From positions 744,001 through 808,000 of the forward strand of contig JAPNXP010000009.1 in NCBI GenBank assembly GCA_028753945.1: a DNA stretch of 64,000 nt, given 5' to 3'. Shown in pieces: positions 11,601-21,482 of the stretch. The position numbers and the translations under genes are program-made. The stretch is from Hexactinellida sp. DTS-2022. Its lineage: Eukaryota > Porifera > Hexactinellida. Each line of letters starts with the position of its first letter. Within the stretch, counting starts at the first letter, position 1. Below the pieces are notes generated by a model. The model saw only the letters and a list, made by a program, of their open reading frames with translations, did not search any database and was not told where the DNA came from.

Positions 11601-14600
11601 AAACCAGAGATTCACAGTACTGCCCAGTAGCCGGGGCAAAACAAACGCATTCAAATTCATCTTGACTATGCGTAACACAGTATCCGGTATTGCACGGCTT
11701 CGCTATACAGGGATCAGTTGGCGACTGACAGCTATCTCCGGTGTAATTCTTATGACAAACGCACTTACTAGAGTCCCCATACACGCCACACACCCCATTG
11801 TTAGCACACACACTGGAGTTACACAGAGAAGAGAGGCCCTCACAGCTGTTAACGGTTACGTTACTAACGCAGTAGCATGAGCTGTTGCCGGGACTCAGTT
11901 GGGCACAGGAGAGACCGTAGGTAGAGTTGCAGAGGTGAGGGGGGCAATGACTGAGCACGGTCTCACAGCTGTCCCCTGAGTAACCGAAGGGACAGGTGCA
12001 GTTATAGCCGCTAGAGAGCTCTGTACACACTCCACTGTTCTTACAGGGGAGAGAGGAACATTCTGGTATCTTGACATCACACAACTCGCCAGTGTACCCA
12101 GAAGTACAGACGCACATTCCTATGTCGCCTGTCTGATTACAAGTAGCGTTATTCTCGCATTCCTTATACCCACAGGAGTAAATGGAGTTCTCACAGTACA
12201 CGCCGGAGAATCCTTCTGTACAGACACAACTGTATCCACTGGAGTTAGTCTGAGTACAGTTTCCGTTAACGCAACTATGGTTAAAACACGAGTTTCTGAA
12301 CTGGCACTTGTCCCCTGAGAATCCACTGTAACACTCGCAAGAGGCTGTAGTGTTATCTTGCCTGCATGTCCCATTCAGACACGTTATATTATCGCAGAGG
12401 TCTATTATAGAGCCACAGAGCTCTCCTTCAAACCCAGCATAGCATGCACACCTATACTTAGGATGGAATTCAACACAGGTTCCATTTTTGCAGATACTAT
12501 CGCTACAACTGCTCTCATTAACCGTACAGAATTCTCCTGAGAATCCACTGTAACACTGACAACTGTACCCGACTGTCTCTTCCACACAGGCTCCGCTGGC
12601 ACAGCTGTTGTTACCGCAGTTAATAACAGCGTCCTTACAGAGAGAGCCGGTGTAGCCAGATGCACAGACACAGGAGAAGAAATCCGTATACGAACTGCAC
12701 TGTATAGCTGTACAGTTAGAGGAGACACAGGATCCATTGTTGGAGCAATTAATAGTAGAGCAATAGTCTATCAGTTCGTCACAACTAAGGACATACAGTA
12801 TAATATTCTGTCATCAAATTAACTACAATGTTACTTACACATCCCCAGTGTATCCCACCTCACAGCTGCAAGTAAAGTTGTTTAACAAGTCAGTACAGTT
12901 CCCGTGCACGCCACAAGGAGCCCCAGAGCAATCGTCTATATTCTCACCACAGGTTACACCTAGATACAGGATGGTGTATAGGAATGTTACTTATCAACAA
13001 TAAATGTTGGCACTCACCAGTATACCCCGATTGGCACTGACAAGTGAAGTTAGCTACCCCATCAATACAAGAGCCGTTAATACAGGGATTAGGGGAACAG
13101 TTGTCTATATTGCCCTCGCAGTACTCTCCTGTGTATCCGGCATAACAGGTACATGAGTAGTTAGCCAAGAGAGATACGCAAATGCCGTTAGAACAAGAGT
13201 TGGAGAGGCAGTAGTCAATTCTAGACTCACAGCTATAAACAGGAATATATATGAAATGAGTAAGTACACAATGTCTGTCTACTTACTGTGTTCCTTCGTA
13301 GCCTTGACTACATAGACAGCTGTAGGCATTCACCTGGTCCTGGCAAGTTCCTCCATTCTGACAAGTGACAGTCTCACATTCGTCAGACTCAGTATCGCAG
13401 TTGTCTCCCTCGTACCCGTTGTAACAGGTGCAGGTGAATGGGGAGGGCGAGGGAGCGCAGTCACCGAATACACAGGTGCTCGAGTAGTCACACACGTGTG
13501 TCGCACACGTGTTGCCAGACCAGCCATCCAAACACCCACATTGGTAACCAGGGCCAGTAACCTCACTGCAGGTGCCGCCGTTCTTACAAGGATAGGAGCC
13601 ACACTCAAACAGTTCCTGGTTGCACTCTGTACCATAGTACCCAGAATCTATAGCAAGAAGTTAAACAGACTAACAAGTGTAAATACCTAACTTACTTGTA
13701 CAATCGCAATGATAGCTTCCTATATCGTTAACGCAGTTCCCGTAATTACAAATCCCTGATTGTACACTGCACTCATTAACGTCAGTGGAGCAATCTGTTC
13801 CAGTGTAACCAGTGGCGCAAGAGCAGTCGTAGCTCCCGTTTGCTATCTCGCAGAACCCGTTGTTGCAGTTGATATTCGCACAGGGGAGAGAGGAGCCACC
13901 AGAGCACACAATACAGTCCCCGCATCTCGTACCGTTATACTGAGAGTTACAGTTACAGAATGTGAGGTTAGTGGTTGTGTTCTGCAAGCAGTCTCCGTGG
14001 TTGTAGCACTGAGCCCGGTCGCAATACTGCAGCTCACACCTAACGAACAGATCAGTAGTTTATACAATAACCGTAATTAATACAGACATATAATATGGGA
14101 ACAGCTGGAGTGACTAACTAATGACAGATTATTCAGGATTAAACTAATCTAGTAGAGATGTCTACCTTTTAAACGAGACTGTGCAATCTATAAGGCCTAC
14201 AGTCCATAATGCAGATTAGTTGATAGGTTTCCAATTCGCGTTAGTATACAGCTACTCTCCAATGTCTCCATTAATAATTACAATTAACAATTGGGGACTA
14301 AATAGTTCTCACCTGTCTCCTGAGTGGGAGGAGGAACAGTTGCACTGTTGCGAATAATTCCAACTGAAGTTGTGCAGTTTCGCGACTGAATAGTTATAAG
14401 CAGACGAGTTGAATACGGAGGGTACGTTGTTAGCTACACAAGTAGCGTTATTATAGCAGAGAGTGTTGGTATGGGAACAGGGGTCTGTAAAGTTAGAACA
14501 GTTGTTGCCTGACCAGTTTGGGAGACAGACACACGTAGCGTTAGAGGAACAAGCCCCGTGATAGGAGCACTGGGAACAAACAGTTATGTTCGAAGGTAAA

Positions 14601-14647
14601 CAACTGGCGAGAGAGATAAACAGGACAACAACAACAGCCAGCAACAT
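8606..14647 (-). CDS. Notch receptor
   Basis: Seven exons: 14647-14313, 14039-13696, 13647-13287, 13232-13018, 12959-12839, 12784-11263 and 11203-8606. The CDS is 5,496 nt, 1,831 aa, in frame throughout. The start at 14647 opens directly into a signal peptide (MLLAVVVVLFISLASC); an in-frame ATG 90 nt upstream would bury it. About 25 EGF-like repeats follow, many with calcium-type spacing. Two (not three) Lin12/Notch repeats lie near residues 1009-1076, followed by the NOD/NODP heterodimerisation region. The membrane span is at about 1208-1232, with a G-V pair at its inner end where gamma-secretase cuts Notch. Ankyrin repeats span about 1370-1625, including TALHWAAAVDN. The tail is serine/proline-rich and PEST-like. 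It would act at the surface as a Delta/Jagged receptor, releasing a nuclear ankyrin fragment. It is shorter than the 36-EGF bilaterian form. Confidence 0.95.
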
Positions 14648-14874
14648 AACAAGTCTAATTGAAAAACCGAATAAGAATGCATTTGTTGTTCGCACATGTA
14701 ATACAGCAAGTCGATACAATAATAACAACAACAACAATAATAATAATTAAGAATTAGCAATATTAGTGTATAATTCAGAAACCAATTATATAAAAATGCT
14801 AACTCATCTCTAATTACTCAATACAGACTACAAACGTAAATAGCGGAGTGCGGAGGTATAAAATAAAACAGGTT

Positions 14875-16026
14875 TCAGGAGAGATCCAGGAGATGGCATG
14901 ACTTCTCCTCGTGGTGTCCCCCCTTAAGATCTTCGAATGAGTACTTCTTGTAGCTACCGTCTAAGCCCACTACCACCAGTCCCTGCAGGTCTTCTGTGAA
15001 GGCGCATATTCTGTCCGTGTGCTCCGACATCTTTATAGAGAGCTCACTGCGCGGGGTGGCCAGCAGCTTGAAGATGCCGGTTTTCGGTTGGTTACTGGAG
15101 TCCTTGTGCAGCAGAAAAACGTGCACGGTTCCGTGGTCGCTGCTCACACAGAGCATAGAGCTGTCCTTGCTGAAGTTAATGCAGTATATGTTGGCGGAGC
15201 TGGTGCCGCGACGCACCTCGTGCAGGAGCGCCGTGCTGCCGGTGTCGAACACGCGCACCAGCGTGCCCTTCTCCGAGGCAGTGGCCAGCTGAGTGCCCTC
15301 CTGGTTGAGAGCCAGACATATTACGGGCGTCTCGTGCGCCGGTATTATCTTAGGGTTGTTGTGTTCCAACACGCCCAGGTCCACGAGATGCACCTTGCCC
15401 ACCTCTGTGCCCGGATAGGCGAGAATCGAGTTGGAAGAGGAGGGACAGAGGACACAGATGCCTCTCTCGTTAACCCCCGTCTCCAGCGTGAGCAGCTCGA
15501 TTGGGGACTGAGTGAAAGTGAAAACCTTTGGGATACACAGCATATAACAATTGGTCTCACAACACAACACAACACAACACAACACAATATAACACAATAT
15601 TACTTTTATAACTTTGGAGAGCGCAACCACAATTCTGTCCCTCCGGAGTCGGACGGCTTTGACGTCAGAAGAGAACTCCAGCGTGATGGCCTCCTTCTTC
15701 TGGAGGTCGTCCCAAATGACGACTCTGTTCGGTGCGTTTAGCAGCTCGTTGTTGCTGTCTTTGCCAGTGCAGCGGCCCACCAGGGCCAGGTAGTTGCAGC
15801 GGAACAACATTTCAATAAAGCCGAGACCGGGGGGGTCGAATGTGTGGCGAACTTTCTCCTTCACAGGGTCGCTGTTGTACACTCTGAACCCGTTCTCCAT
15901 CCCGATAGCGAAGCATCCATGGTTCTGATTAAACCCAGCAAAGTGTATTGTGCTGAGAGAGGCGGCGATTCCGACAGGAGGGGCACCAGCACCTCCCCCT
16001 GGTGGGAACTGTCTCGCCACACTCAT
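14875..16026 (-). CDS. WIPI3/WDR45B-type PROPPIN autophagy protein
   Basis: Two exons, 16026-15604 and 15525-14875, giving 357 aa. The 78-bp intron is a multiple of three with no stop, so the genomic ORF reads straight through it. It is recognised because it breaks the conserved strand KVIK|VFTFT, and it has GT-AG ends. The protein is a seven-bladed propeller. It carries the phosphoinositide-binding RRG motif (EVRRGTSSANIYCINF) and the block ATASEKGTLVRVFDT, both typical of WDR45/WDR45B. PROPPINs bind PI3P and PI(3,5)P2 on the phagophore and link it to ATG2. The block LCVLCPSSSNSILAYPGT favours WDR45B over WDR45. The C-terminus is a little longer than usual. Confidence 0.92.
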   Translation of the reverse strand: MSVARQFPPGGGAGAPPVGIAASLSTIHFAGFNQNHGCFAIGMENGFRVYNSDPVKEKVRHTFDPPGLGFIEMLFRCNYLALVGRCTGKDSNNELLNAPNRVVIWDDLQKKEAITLEFSSDVKAVRLRRDRIVVALSKVIKVILCYIVLCCVVLCCETNCYMLCIPKVFTFTQSPIELLTLETGVNERGICVLCPSSSNSILAYPGTEVGKVHLVDLGVLEHNNPKIIPAHETPVICLALNQEGTQLATASEKGTLVRVFDTGSTALLHEVRRGTSSANIYCINFSKDSSMLCVSSDHGTVHVFLLHKDSSNQPKTGIFKLLATPRSELSIKMSEHTDRICAFTEDLQGLVVVGLDGSYKKYSFEDLKGGHHEEKSCHLLDLS

Positions 16027-16030
16027 TTCA

Positions 16031-16394
16031 CCTTACAGCTAATAGGTACAGTAGTTAGACAGCTAATAGGTACAGTAGTTAGACAGCTAATAGGTACAGT
16101 AGTTAGACAGCTAATAGGTACAGTAGTTAGACAGCTAATAGGTACAGTAGTTAGACAGCTAATTGGTACAGTAGTTAGACAGCTAATATGACAGTAGTTA
16201 GACAGCTAATATGACAGTAGTTAGACAGCTAATAAGACAGTAGTTAGACAGCTAATAGGAACAGTAGTTAGACAGCTAAAGGTACAGTAGTTAGACAGCT
16301 AATAGGACAGTAGTTAGACAGCTAAAGGTACAGTAGTTAGACAGCTAATAGGACAGTAGTTAGACAGCTAATAGGTAGTTAGACAACTAATAGG
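16031..16394. repeat. 24-bp minisatellite next to the WIPI3 start codon
   Basis: About 15 tandem copies of a 20-24 bp unit (core AGCTAATAGGTACAGTAGTTAGAC). Units toward the right lose 2-4 bases (AATATGACAG, AATAGGACAG, AAAGGTACAG variants). The array begins 4 nt upstream of the minus-strand ATG at 16026, so it occupies the 5' UTR and promoter of that gene. Confidence 0.95.
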
Positions 16395-16416
16395 AATGTT
16401 ATACAGCTACAGTATG

Positions 16417-16560
16417 CAGTAGAACCTGTCTAATCCGACCCGCGTTGGGATAGGGGGGAATGCAGGCTCTAATGCATAGTCCAACGCTATCGGGATAAAG
16501 AAAAAGTGTCTGTTTTGCTGAATTCCGAGTAATAGAGGGTCGGATTATGCAGGTTCTACT
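16417..16560. mobile_element. MITE with pogo/Tigger-like CAGTAGAACC ends
   Basis: Terminal inverted repeats of about 24 bp. The left end reads CAGTAGAACCTGTCTAATCC and the right end is its complement with two or three changes; both continue into CGACCC. The length is 144 bp and there is no coding capacity. The CAGTAGAACC start is typical of Tc1/mariner-pogo derivatives; a TA duplication is not clean here. Confidence 0.75.
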
Positions 16561-16656
16561 TAGTTAGACAAGTTTAATATGTAAGTTTAAAAGTCAGGAC
16601 CATGTTAATATTAAAATTACAAACTTGAAAGAATTAGGCTTAATGGTACAAACCAT

Positions 16657-17197
16657 TCAATTTAAATCGATAATTAAAGTATCTTTCTTGTGCCGTGAAA
16701 TCCTGTGGACAATATTTGCCGGAACCGATCCAATTCCATGGCAACCCATACTGTGCCCATATACAGTAGTCAATAGCAATTTAAACATTGTTTTAAAATG
16801 GTAGTCCCTTGTGTATATTTGTATTCTATCATTCGCCATATCACATATGTAAATATCTCCGTTTGTTCTATCAATGTCAATGTCTACCGGATGCATGAAT
16901 TCTCTAGGACCTACTCTACCTTGTTTCCAAACTCGCAGATAAAAGTTCCATTTTTATGGAAAACCATTACATAGTGTTCAGGGTTCTGAGTTATAAACAC
17001 TCTGTCTTCGAATATACAAATACCGCAGGGGTCGCACATAGCAACGCCATTGGGAAATGTGGAAATAAATATTCCTTCTTGATTGAATATTTGTACTCTC
17101 TTTTCCCATATATCAGTTATATATATATATTAGAAGAAATAGAATCTATTGTTATACCGCCAGGCTCACACAGCTCGCCTCTAAACAGACGGCCACA
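16657..17197 (-). pseudogene. Broken NHL-repeat (beta-propeller) gene fragment
   Basis: Read on the minus strand, three stretches give NHL-repeat peptides in different frames. They are GELCEPGGITIDSISSNIYI, then TDIWEKRVQIFNQEG with FITQNPEHYVMVF and FICEFGNK, then GRVGPREFMHPVDIDIDR with GDIYICDMANDRIQIY. A 2-bp shift falls in a TA run at 17118-17131. A 1-bp deletion falls near 16919-16924. A stop closes the frame upstream near 17198. NHL repeats occur in TRIM-NHL and related proteins. The remaining peptide after 16790 decays away from the motif. The breaks are visible directly; the family call rests on motif pattern. Introns placed at both breaks are less likely, because no GT-AG pair fits. 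Confidence 0.6.
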
Positions 17198-17373
17198 TTA
17201 CTCACATAAGGGCCATACAATGTCCATGGCATAGAGTGAAACAGCTTAAGATCCATTTTCTAGTTAGAGTAGAATTGATCAGATATTTGCCTGAAAAGTA
17301 GAGCTATAAAAACTGTGGAAATAACATAACCAGTCTGGAAATGATATAATTTATATTCAAACTTGTAAACTAA

Positions 17374-19590
17374 TTATAATTCAGTTCTAGAGTGTTTGTG
17401 TTTCTTGACTGATTTGTGGGGAGAGCTCTTCTTGGGTTTCTCCTTAGAACTCGGCTTAATTATCGTCCCTTCGGGGGCGGATAGCTTTCTGATCATAGCA
17501 CTCGGGATCTTCGTCACGGCAACAACCGTGGACTTCTCCTTGCGATTCGAGCCCTTGGGTCTGCTGTGGTCCGTCTGCTCCGTCCTAGCCCGCTTGGCGG
17601 GGGGCAGAGCGGGAGAGGTGTTGGCGGATAAGTCGTCCTTCTGAGAGGACTGGGAGGAGCCAGGCTTGTCGGAGGGGGCGGGACGCTTGTTGGAGGAGAG
17701 AAAGTCTCTCGGGTGTTTCTTGCTCGGAGAGAGAGACCTGCTCTTGCAGAACTTTAGCAGTGACGTCAGAGCCTGCGCGGGCTTGAGGCTGCTGAGCTCG
17801 GTGGGCGGCTTCGGGGGTTTGGAGTCCCCCTCTGCTCCCTGCTCGCTCCGCAGCTGGAAGGAGCCCTGGTAGCGCGTGGGCAGGATGCACATAAGGAACT
17901 CCTGTATCGCTCTGAGAATAGCTCTGTCGATAGAGCTCTGCGTGGTTATCCGGCTGTACAGGTCTTCGTAGGAGGCGAGCAGCCCGGCCCCGACCCCTCC
18001 CACCAAACACAGCTCGCAGAACGCGAGCGCGCTCTCCCTCAGCTCGCGCAGGTAGCGCTCCGAGCTCAGCTGGCTGCCGGCCGGCGCCACCAGCATGAAG
18101 GGCTTGCTGGCCTGGAAGAGCGGATCCTCCGACACAGGCTGCTGCAGCTGCCAGCCACGCGTCTTGTAGTCCAGACAGATCAGTGACGTCACTGCCGGGA
18201 GGTTGAGGAGACGGGCCCCGATCAGCCCGCCTGCCCCCCACCCCACCAGGACAATGGGGCTCTCGGGGTACTTCTTCCTTTCGCGTCGAATCTAATTATT
18301 AGGCATCAACACGGTTGTTCTCTATGCTGTGTTATTTGTATGTAAAGTACCTGTTTGTATACAATCTTGATAATCCTCTTGGTGACCTGGGTTACCTTAA
18401 CTATGCCCGGTTTGTTAACGAATATTTTCTTAGTGAGACAGCACTGCCGGATCCTGCCCAGTCTCCCCAGCTGGCTCCGCCACAGGTACCATCTGGCCCT
18501 GCCCCCAAAGTTGCAGGAGGGGATCACTACGAAGGTGGGGGGACTCTCGAACTGGGAGATTGCGTGGTCGAGCGACCGGATGCCCCCTAGCGCTGGGTCC
18601 CAGACCCGGGAGAGCAGCAGCTGCAGCCCCACCCCGGTCTCCCCGCGGACCGTGGGGCCCAGCATCGCCTGCGTGAGCAGCGGACACTTGCTGTGCAAGG
18701 TCTGCAGAACGTCCAGATACACCGGGAGGATGTTCTTGTCGAGCAGCTCCAGGAAGTAGCCGTGCAGCCAGCAGGTGAGTCTCTCGTTCCACTCGTACCG
18801 CGTTAGTATAGCTCGCACCTAAGCACACAGCATAACGGGGTATAAGCAGAGTTAATAACTCGCCTTCTCAGTGTACTTCTCGGTGTCCAGCCTCCTGATG
18901 ATGGGCTCTAGCGGGTGCTCTCGTGTGGACACCCTCTGCAGATAGAGCTCCTGCAGACAGTAGTTAACCTCTGTGAACAGAGAGTGCTGGATAGGGGTCC
19001 ACTCCTCGGCGTTCCCATTGGTCTCCCCCTCCTCTCCCTCCCCGGAAGTGGTCCCCTGTCCCTCCTGTCCCTCCTGTCCGGTCGGGTCTGTCTCCTCTAC
19101 ACCCTCCTGCTCCCGAGGGGAGGCCAGCTCTCCCTTCTCCTCTCCCGTGCTAGCAGCACTGGGGGCAGCAGTGGGGGCTGTAGCTATAGGAGGGTAGTAA
19201 GGACACTGGTAGTTACACGTCGGACTTACAGTCTGTGAGAGAACTGGAGGGCTGCGGGCGTATGGCTAGCTTTGCCATGTCCAGATGCTGACTGGTCTCC
19301 CGCAGGCCCGAGAACATTGTCTTTCTGTTGTAGTAGAGGACCCCGCCCCGCGAATAGCTCAGGTTGCTGCTCATGCGGTGCAGACTCTCGTACTGGAACT
19401 TGTCGTGTTTCTCCTCGAGACCCACCACGTCTATCTCGTCCCTGTCGGCCCCGGCCCCCCCCGCCCTCTGGAGGGGGCCCAGACGGGGCTGCTCCGTGTC
19501 CGGACAGATGCGCTTGACTGCTCTCCCCTCGGGTCCGAATATCGGGTAGAGACGGCTGTACTTGTGCTCATTGAATATAACTTCTATCAT
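17374..19590 (-). CDS. KANSL3: KANSL3, NSL histone-acetyltransferase complex subunit 3
   Basis: Four exons: 19590-19230, 19183-18864, 18818-18351 and 18291-17374. The CDS is 2,067 nt, 688 aa, with introns of 46, 45 and 59 bp. Intron 2 uses a GC donor (AAG|GCGAGT), and the frame is exact across it. The middle and C-terminal parts match the inactive alpha/beta-hydrolase-like region of KANSL3: CWLHGYFLELLDKNILPVYLDVLQT, the KVTQ element, PIVLVGWGAGGL (nucleophile-elbow position), then PFMLVAPAGSQL and LVGGVGAGLL. The C-terminal tail is long, basic and serine-rich with nuclear localisation signals. Exon 2 is a low-complexity Glu/Gly-rich insert. KANSL3 is a subunit of the MOF-containing NSL complex that acetylates H4K16 at promoters; KAT8 itself lies nearby at 21483-22796. 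The human protein is about 900 aa, so this one is compact. Confidence 0.85.
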
Positions 19591-19607
19591 AATGCTAAGA
19601 AGCGGCG

Positions 19608-19787
19608 AAATTGATTCATAGATAGAATGATAACAGGTAATTAATTAAGCGTAGAAATTTATAAAAAAAATAGATAGCATACTAAAACGGGTAATTAAGT
19701 GGAGAAATTGATTTATAGATAGCATACTAAAACGGGTAATTAAGTGGAGAAATTGATTCATAGATAGTATACTAACGGAGAATTAAG
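19608..19787. repeat. Imperfect tandem repeat of about 46-50 bp
   Basis: About four copies of an AT-rich unit (AAATTGATTCATAGATAG then CATACTAAAACGGGTAATTAAGTGGAG). The two central copies are nearly identical and the outer ones degraded. The array lies in the 317-bp gap between the divergent starts of KANSL3 and the seven-span gene. Confidence 0.8.
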
Positions 19788-19907
19788 AAAATATGTCCCT
19801 TAAATGTTAAGTCCAGGAATTGTTTGGGATTACATTTTAAGGGTAAATACCCGAATTCATGCAGTATTTAAGTATCGAATGGTTGGACAAACTAATTCGC
19901 ACTGCAA

Positions 19908-20996
19908 ATGAATATTACATCTCAAGATATCCTCATAAGTAACCTATACATAGACCTTGTGTTGCAATTCGTAATTATTCTCTACTCGCTAATATACACA
20001 TTTTATCTGATACAGCTGATAAAGAAGGATCGCCGAGCGCTTGCAAGAGAAGAGAAAGAGGGAAAAATCCGGACTGCAAGGAACAGCTACATAATTAATA
20101 GGATAATTATCACCATCCTTCTATTTGAGGTAATATACATGGTGTTAAGTGTCGTAGATTACATTCATATTCTCAGAAAGCAGCCTACAAATCTAAGAGC
20201 AGACTACCAACTCACAGCAAATTGTTCCTTGAAAGGAGGAAGCGACCTAGCTCTGTACTACAATTGGGGAATGGGTTACAGAGTCTTAGTTGGAGCCAAC
20301 TGCGCCTCTCTGGTATTTTCCTTGTCGCTTATCTGTGTGCTATCTTTTTACACGATACGCACATTCGATAATACAGTGAAGTTTACTAAAATCTCCTTAG
20401 TAATTCGCATCATTGCATCAGTATTTTTCAGTTGCTACATTGCAATCGTGTTCTCATTCCCTCCCTTATACTTATCAGTGTCAGGAACTTTTGTACTGAT
20501 CCTAATAGCAGATTACGTTATGTTGCTGGCGCTAACAAGAAAACTATTCAACCTGCTAAAGAGGAGGTGCATCAATATTAAGTACAACGGAAGTGAAGAA
20601 GAACTGAATACGTTGAAGAGTTTAGAAGAGAATGTAAAAACCTACAGAAACTTCTCCCTTCTACTATTGATTGGATTTGGAATGCAAGTGTTGGGAGAAT
20701 TCACTCAAATTTCACTGACCATAGTTAGTTATGTGCTACAAAATGTATGTTTCTTTGGAGTAAACAAGAATAAAATCGGGTTAGAATCGACATGGAGACA
20801 CTTGGACCTGATTGAAAATGTAAAAAGCCAGGTAGAATTAATTAGCAGAAATATATTCAATATCACACTTATCATAGCCTACAGCGCCTACAGCTACAAA
20901 CAGTTTGTTAAAATGAATAAGCAAGTTCGAGCATACAGATACCAACTGGTAACAGAATCTGATAGCTTCGTCGGGACTCCTTTAATTTTTAATTAA
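19908..20996 (+). CDS. Intronless seven-span membrane protein, GPCR-like topology, unknown family
   Basis: 362 aa. Hydrophobic segments lie near residues 13-38, 64-88, 126-150, 163-185, 188-210, 249-277 and 312-332. Positive charge is concentrated in the loops after spans 1, 3 and 5 and in the C-terminal tail (loop 1: KKDRRALAREEKEGK). This predicts an outside N-terminus and inside C-terminus, as in GPCRs. The loop between spans 2 and 3 has an N-glycosylation site (NCS) and a cysteine that could bond to the cysteine at the top of span 3 (GANC). No DRY or NPxxY motif is present, so assignment to a GPCR class is not possible. It has a short 5' gap to KANSL3 on the other strand, and two MITEs follow its stop codon. 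Confidence 0.7.
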   Translation: MNITSQDILISNLYIDLVLQFVIILYSLIYTFYLIQLIKKDRRALAREEKEGKIRTARNSYIINRIIITILLFEVIYMVLSVVDYIHILRKQPTNLRADYQLTANCSLKGGSDLALYYNWGMGYRVLVGANCASLVFSLSLICVLSFYTIRTFDNTVKFTKISLVIRIIASVFFSCYIAIVFSFPPLYLSVSGTFVLILIADYVMLLALTRKLFNLLKRRCINIKYNGSEEELNTLKSLEENVKTYRNFSLLLLIGFGMQVLGEFTQISLTIVSYVLQNVCFFGVNKNKIGLESTWRHLDLIENVKSQVELISRNIFNITLIIAYSAYSYKQFVKMNKQVRAYRYQLVTESDSFVGTPLIFN

Positions 20997-21012
20997 TAAG
21001 AAACTCTAACTT

Positions 21013-21158
21013 CCGCCGTCTATTTCTAGACCAGGTTTTCTTACATATAAAATAGTATTACCCATAGACAGCAGGGGCTTTTGGTCTACAAAATTAATAG
21101 ACTGTCTACAAATTTTAGCTTAGTTTGTATGTGCTTTTATAGACCGTCTACATATAAA
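21013..21158. mobile_element. MITE family 1, copy a
   Basis: About 146 bp, ending in AGACCGTCTACATATAA. It matches the reverse complement of 44283-44435 along its whole length (shared CTAGACCAGGTTTTCTTACAT, GTATTACCCATAGA and GGCTTTTGGTCTACA). The left terminus is truncated or mutated (CCGCCGTCTATTTC) compared with the other copy. Noncoding. Confidence 0.8.
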
Positions 21159-21191
21159 GATGCTCTTATAGTTATTGTAGTTAGAGATTAC

Positions 21192-21356
21192 TTATATAGA
21201 GCTCAGCTCTAGTAGAGTTCAGTTTTTCACTATGTGTATTTAGGCACTGAGAAAGGTCAGTTTTTCCCCAGAGTTTGAAATTGACCTTTAGAAAGTAAGC
21301 CTGGGCTTTTAGTATGGGAAAAAATCTGAACTCTACAAAGCTCAGCTCTATATAAG
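21192..21356. mobile_element. MITE family 2, copy a
   Basis: 165 bp with inverted ends of about 28 bp (TTATATAGAGCTCAGCTC, then AGTAGAGTTCAG; right end the near-complement). It matches 51917-52080 in opposite orientation over its full length. Noncoding; ends are TATA-like, suggesting a TA or longer AT-rich target. Confidence 0.85.
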
Positions 21357-21482
21357 GATTCCCTTGTAGTTAATATTAAATTTGTTAATAATAAAATTAC
21401 TTACTTGTGTCTAGTGGTGAGAACATGGGGCAAATGGATTAATAATTTAATGCGTTAGAGCGAGGAAATAAACAGAATAAAA

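Noticed and set aside
15019..15741. 240-codon plus-strand ORF opposite WIPI3
   Set aside because: It is an antisense shadow of the WIPI3 coding exon with no domain pattern of its own.
17585..18241. 218-codon minus-strand ORF in another frame of KANSL3
   Set aside because: It is an alternative frame of a GC-rich exon; the KANSL3 frame carries the conserved motifs.
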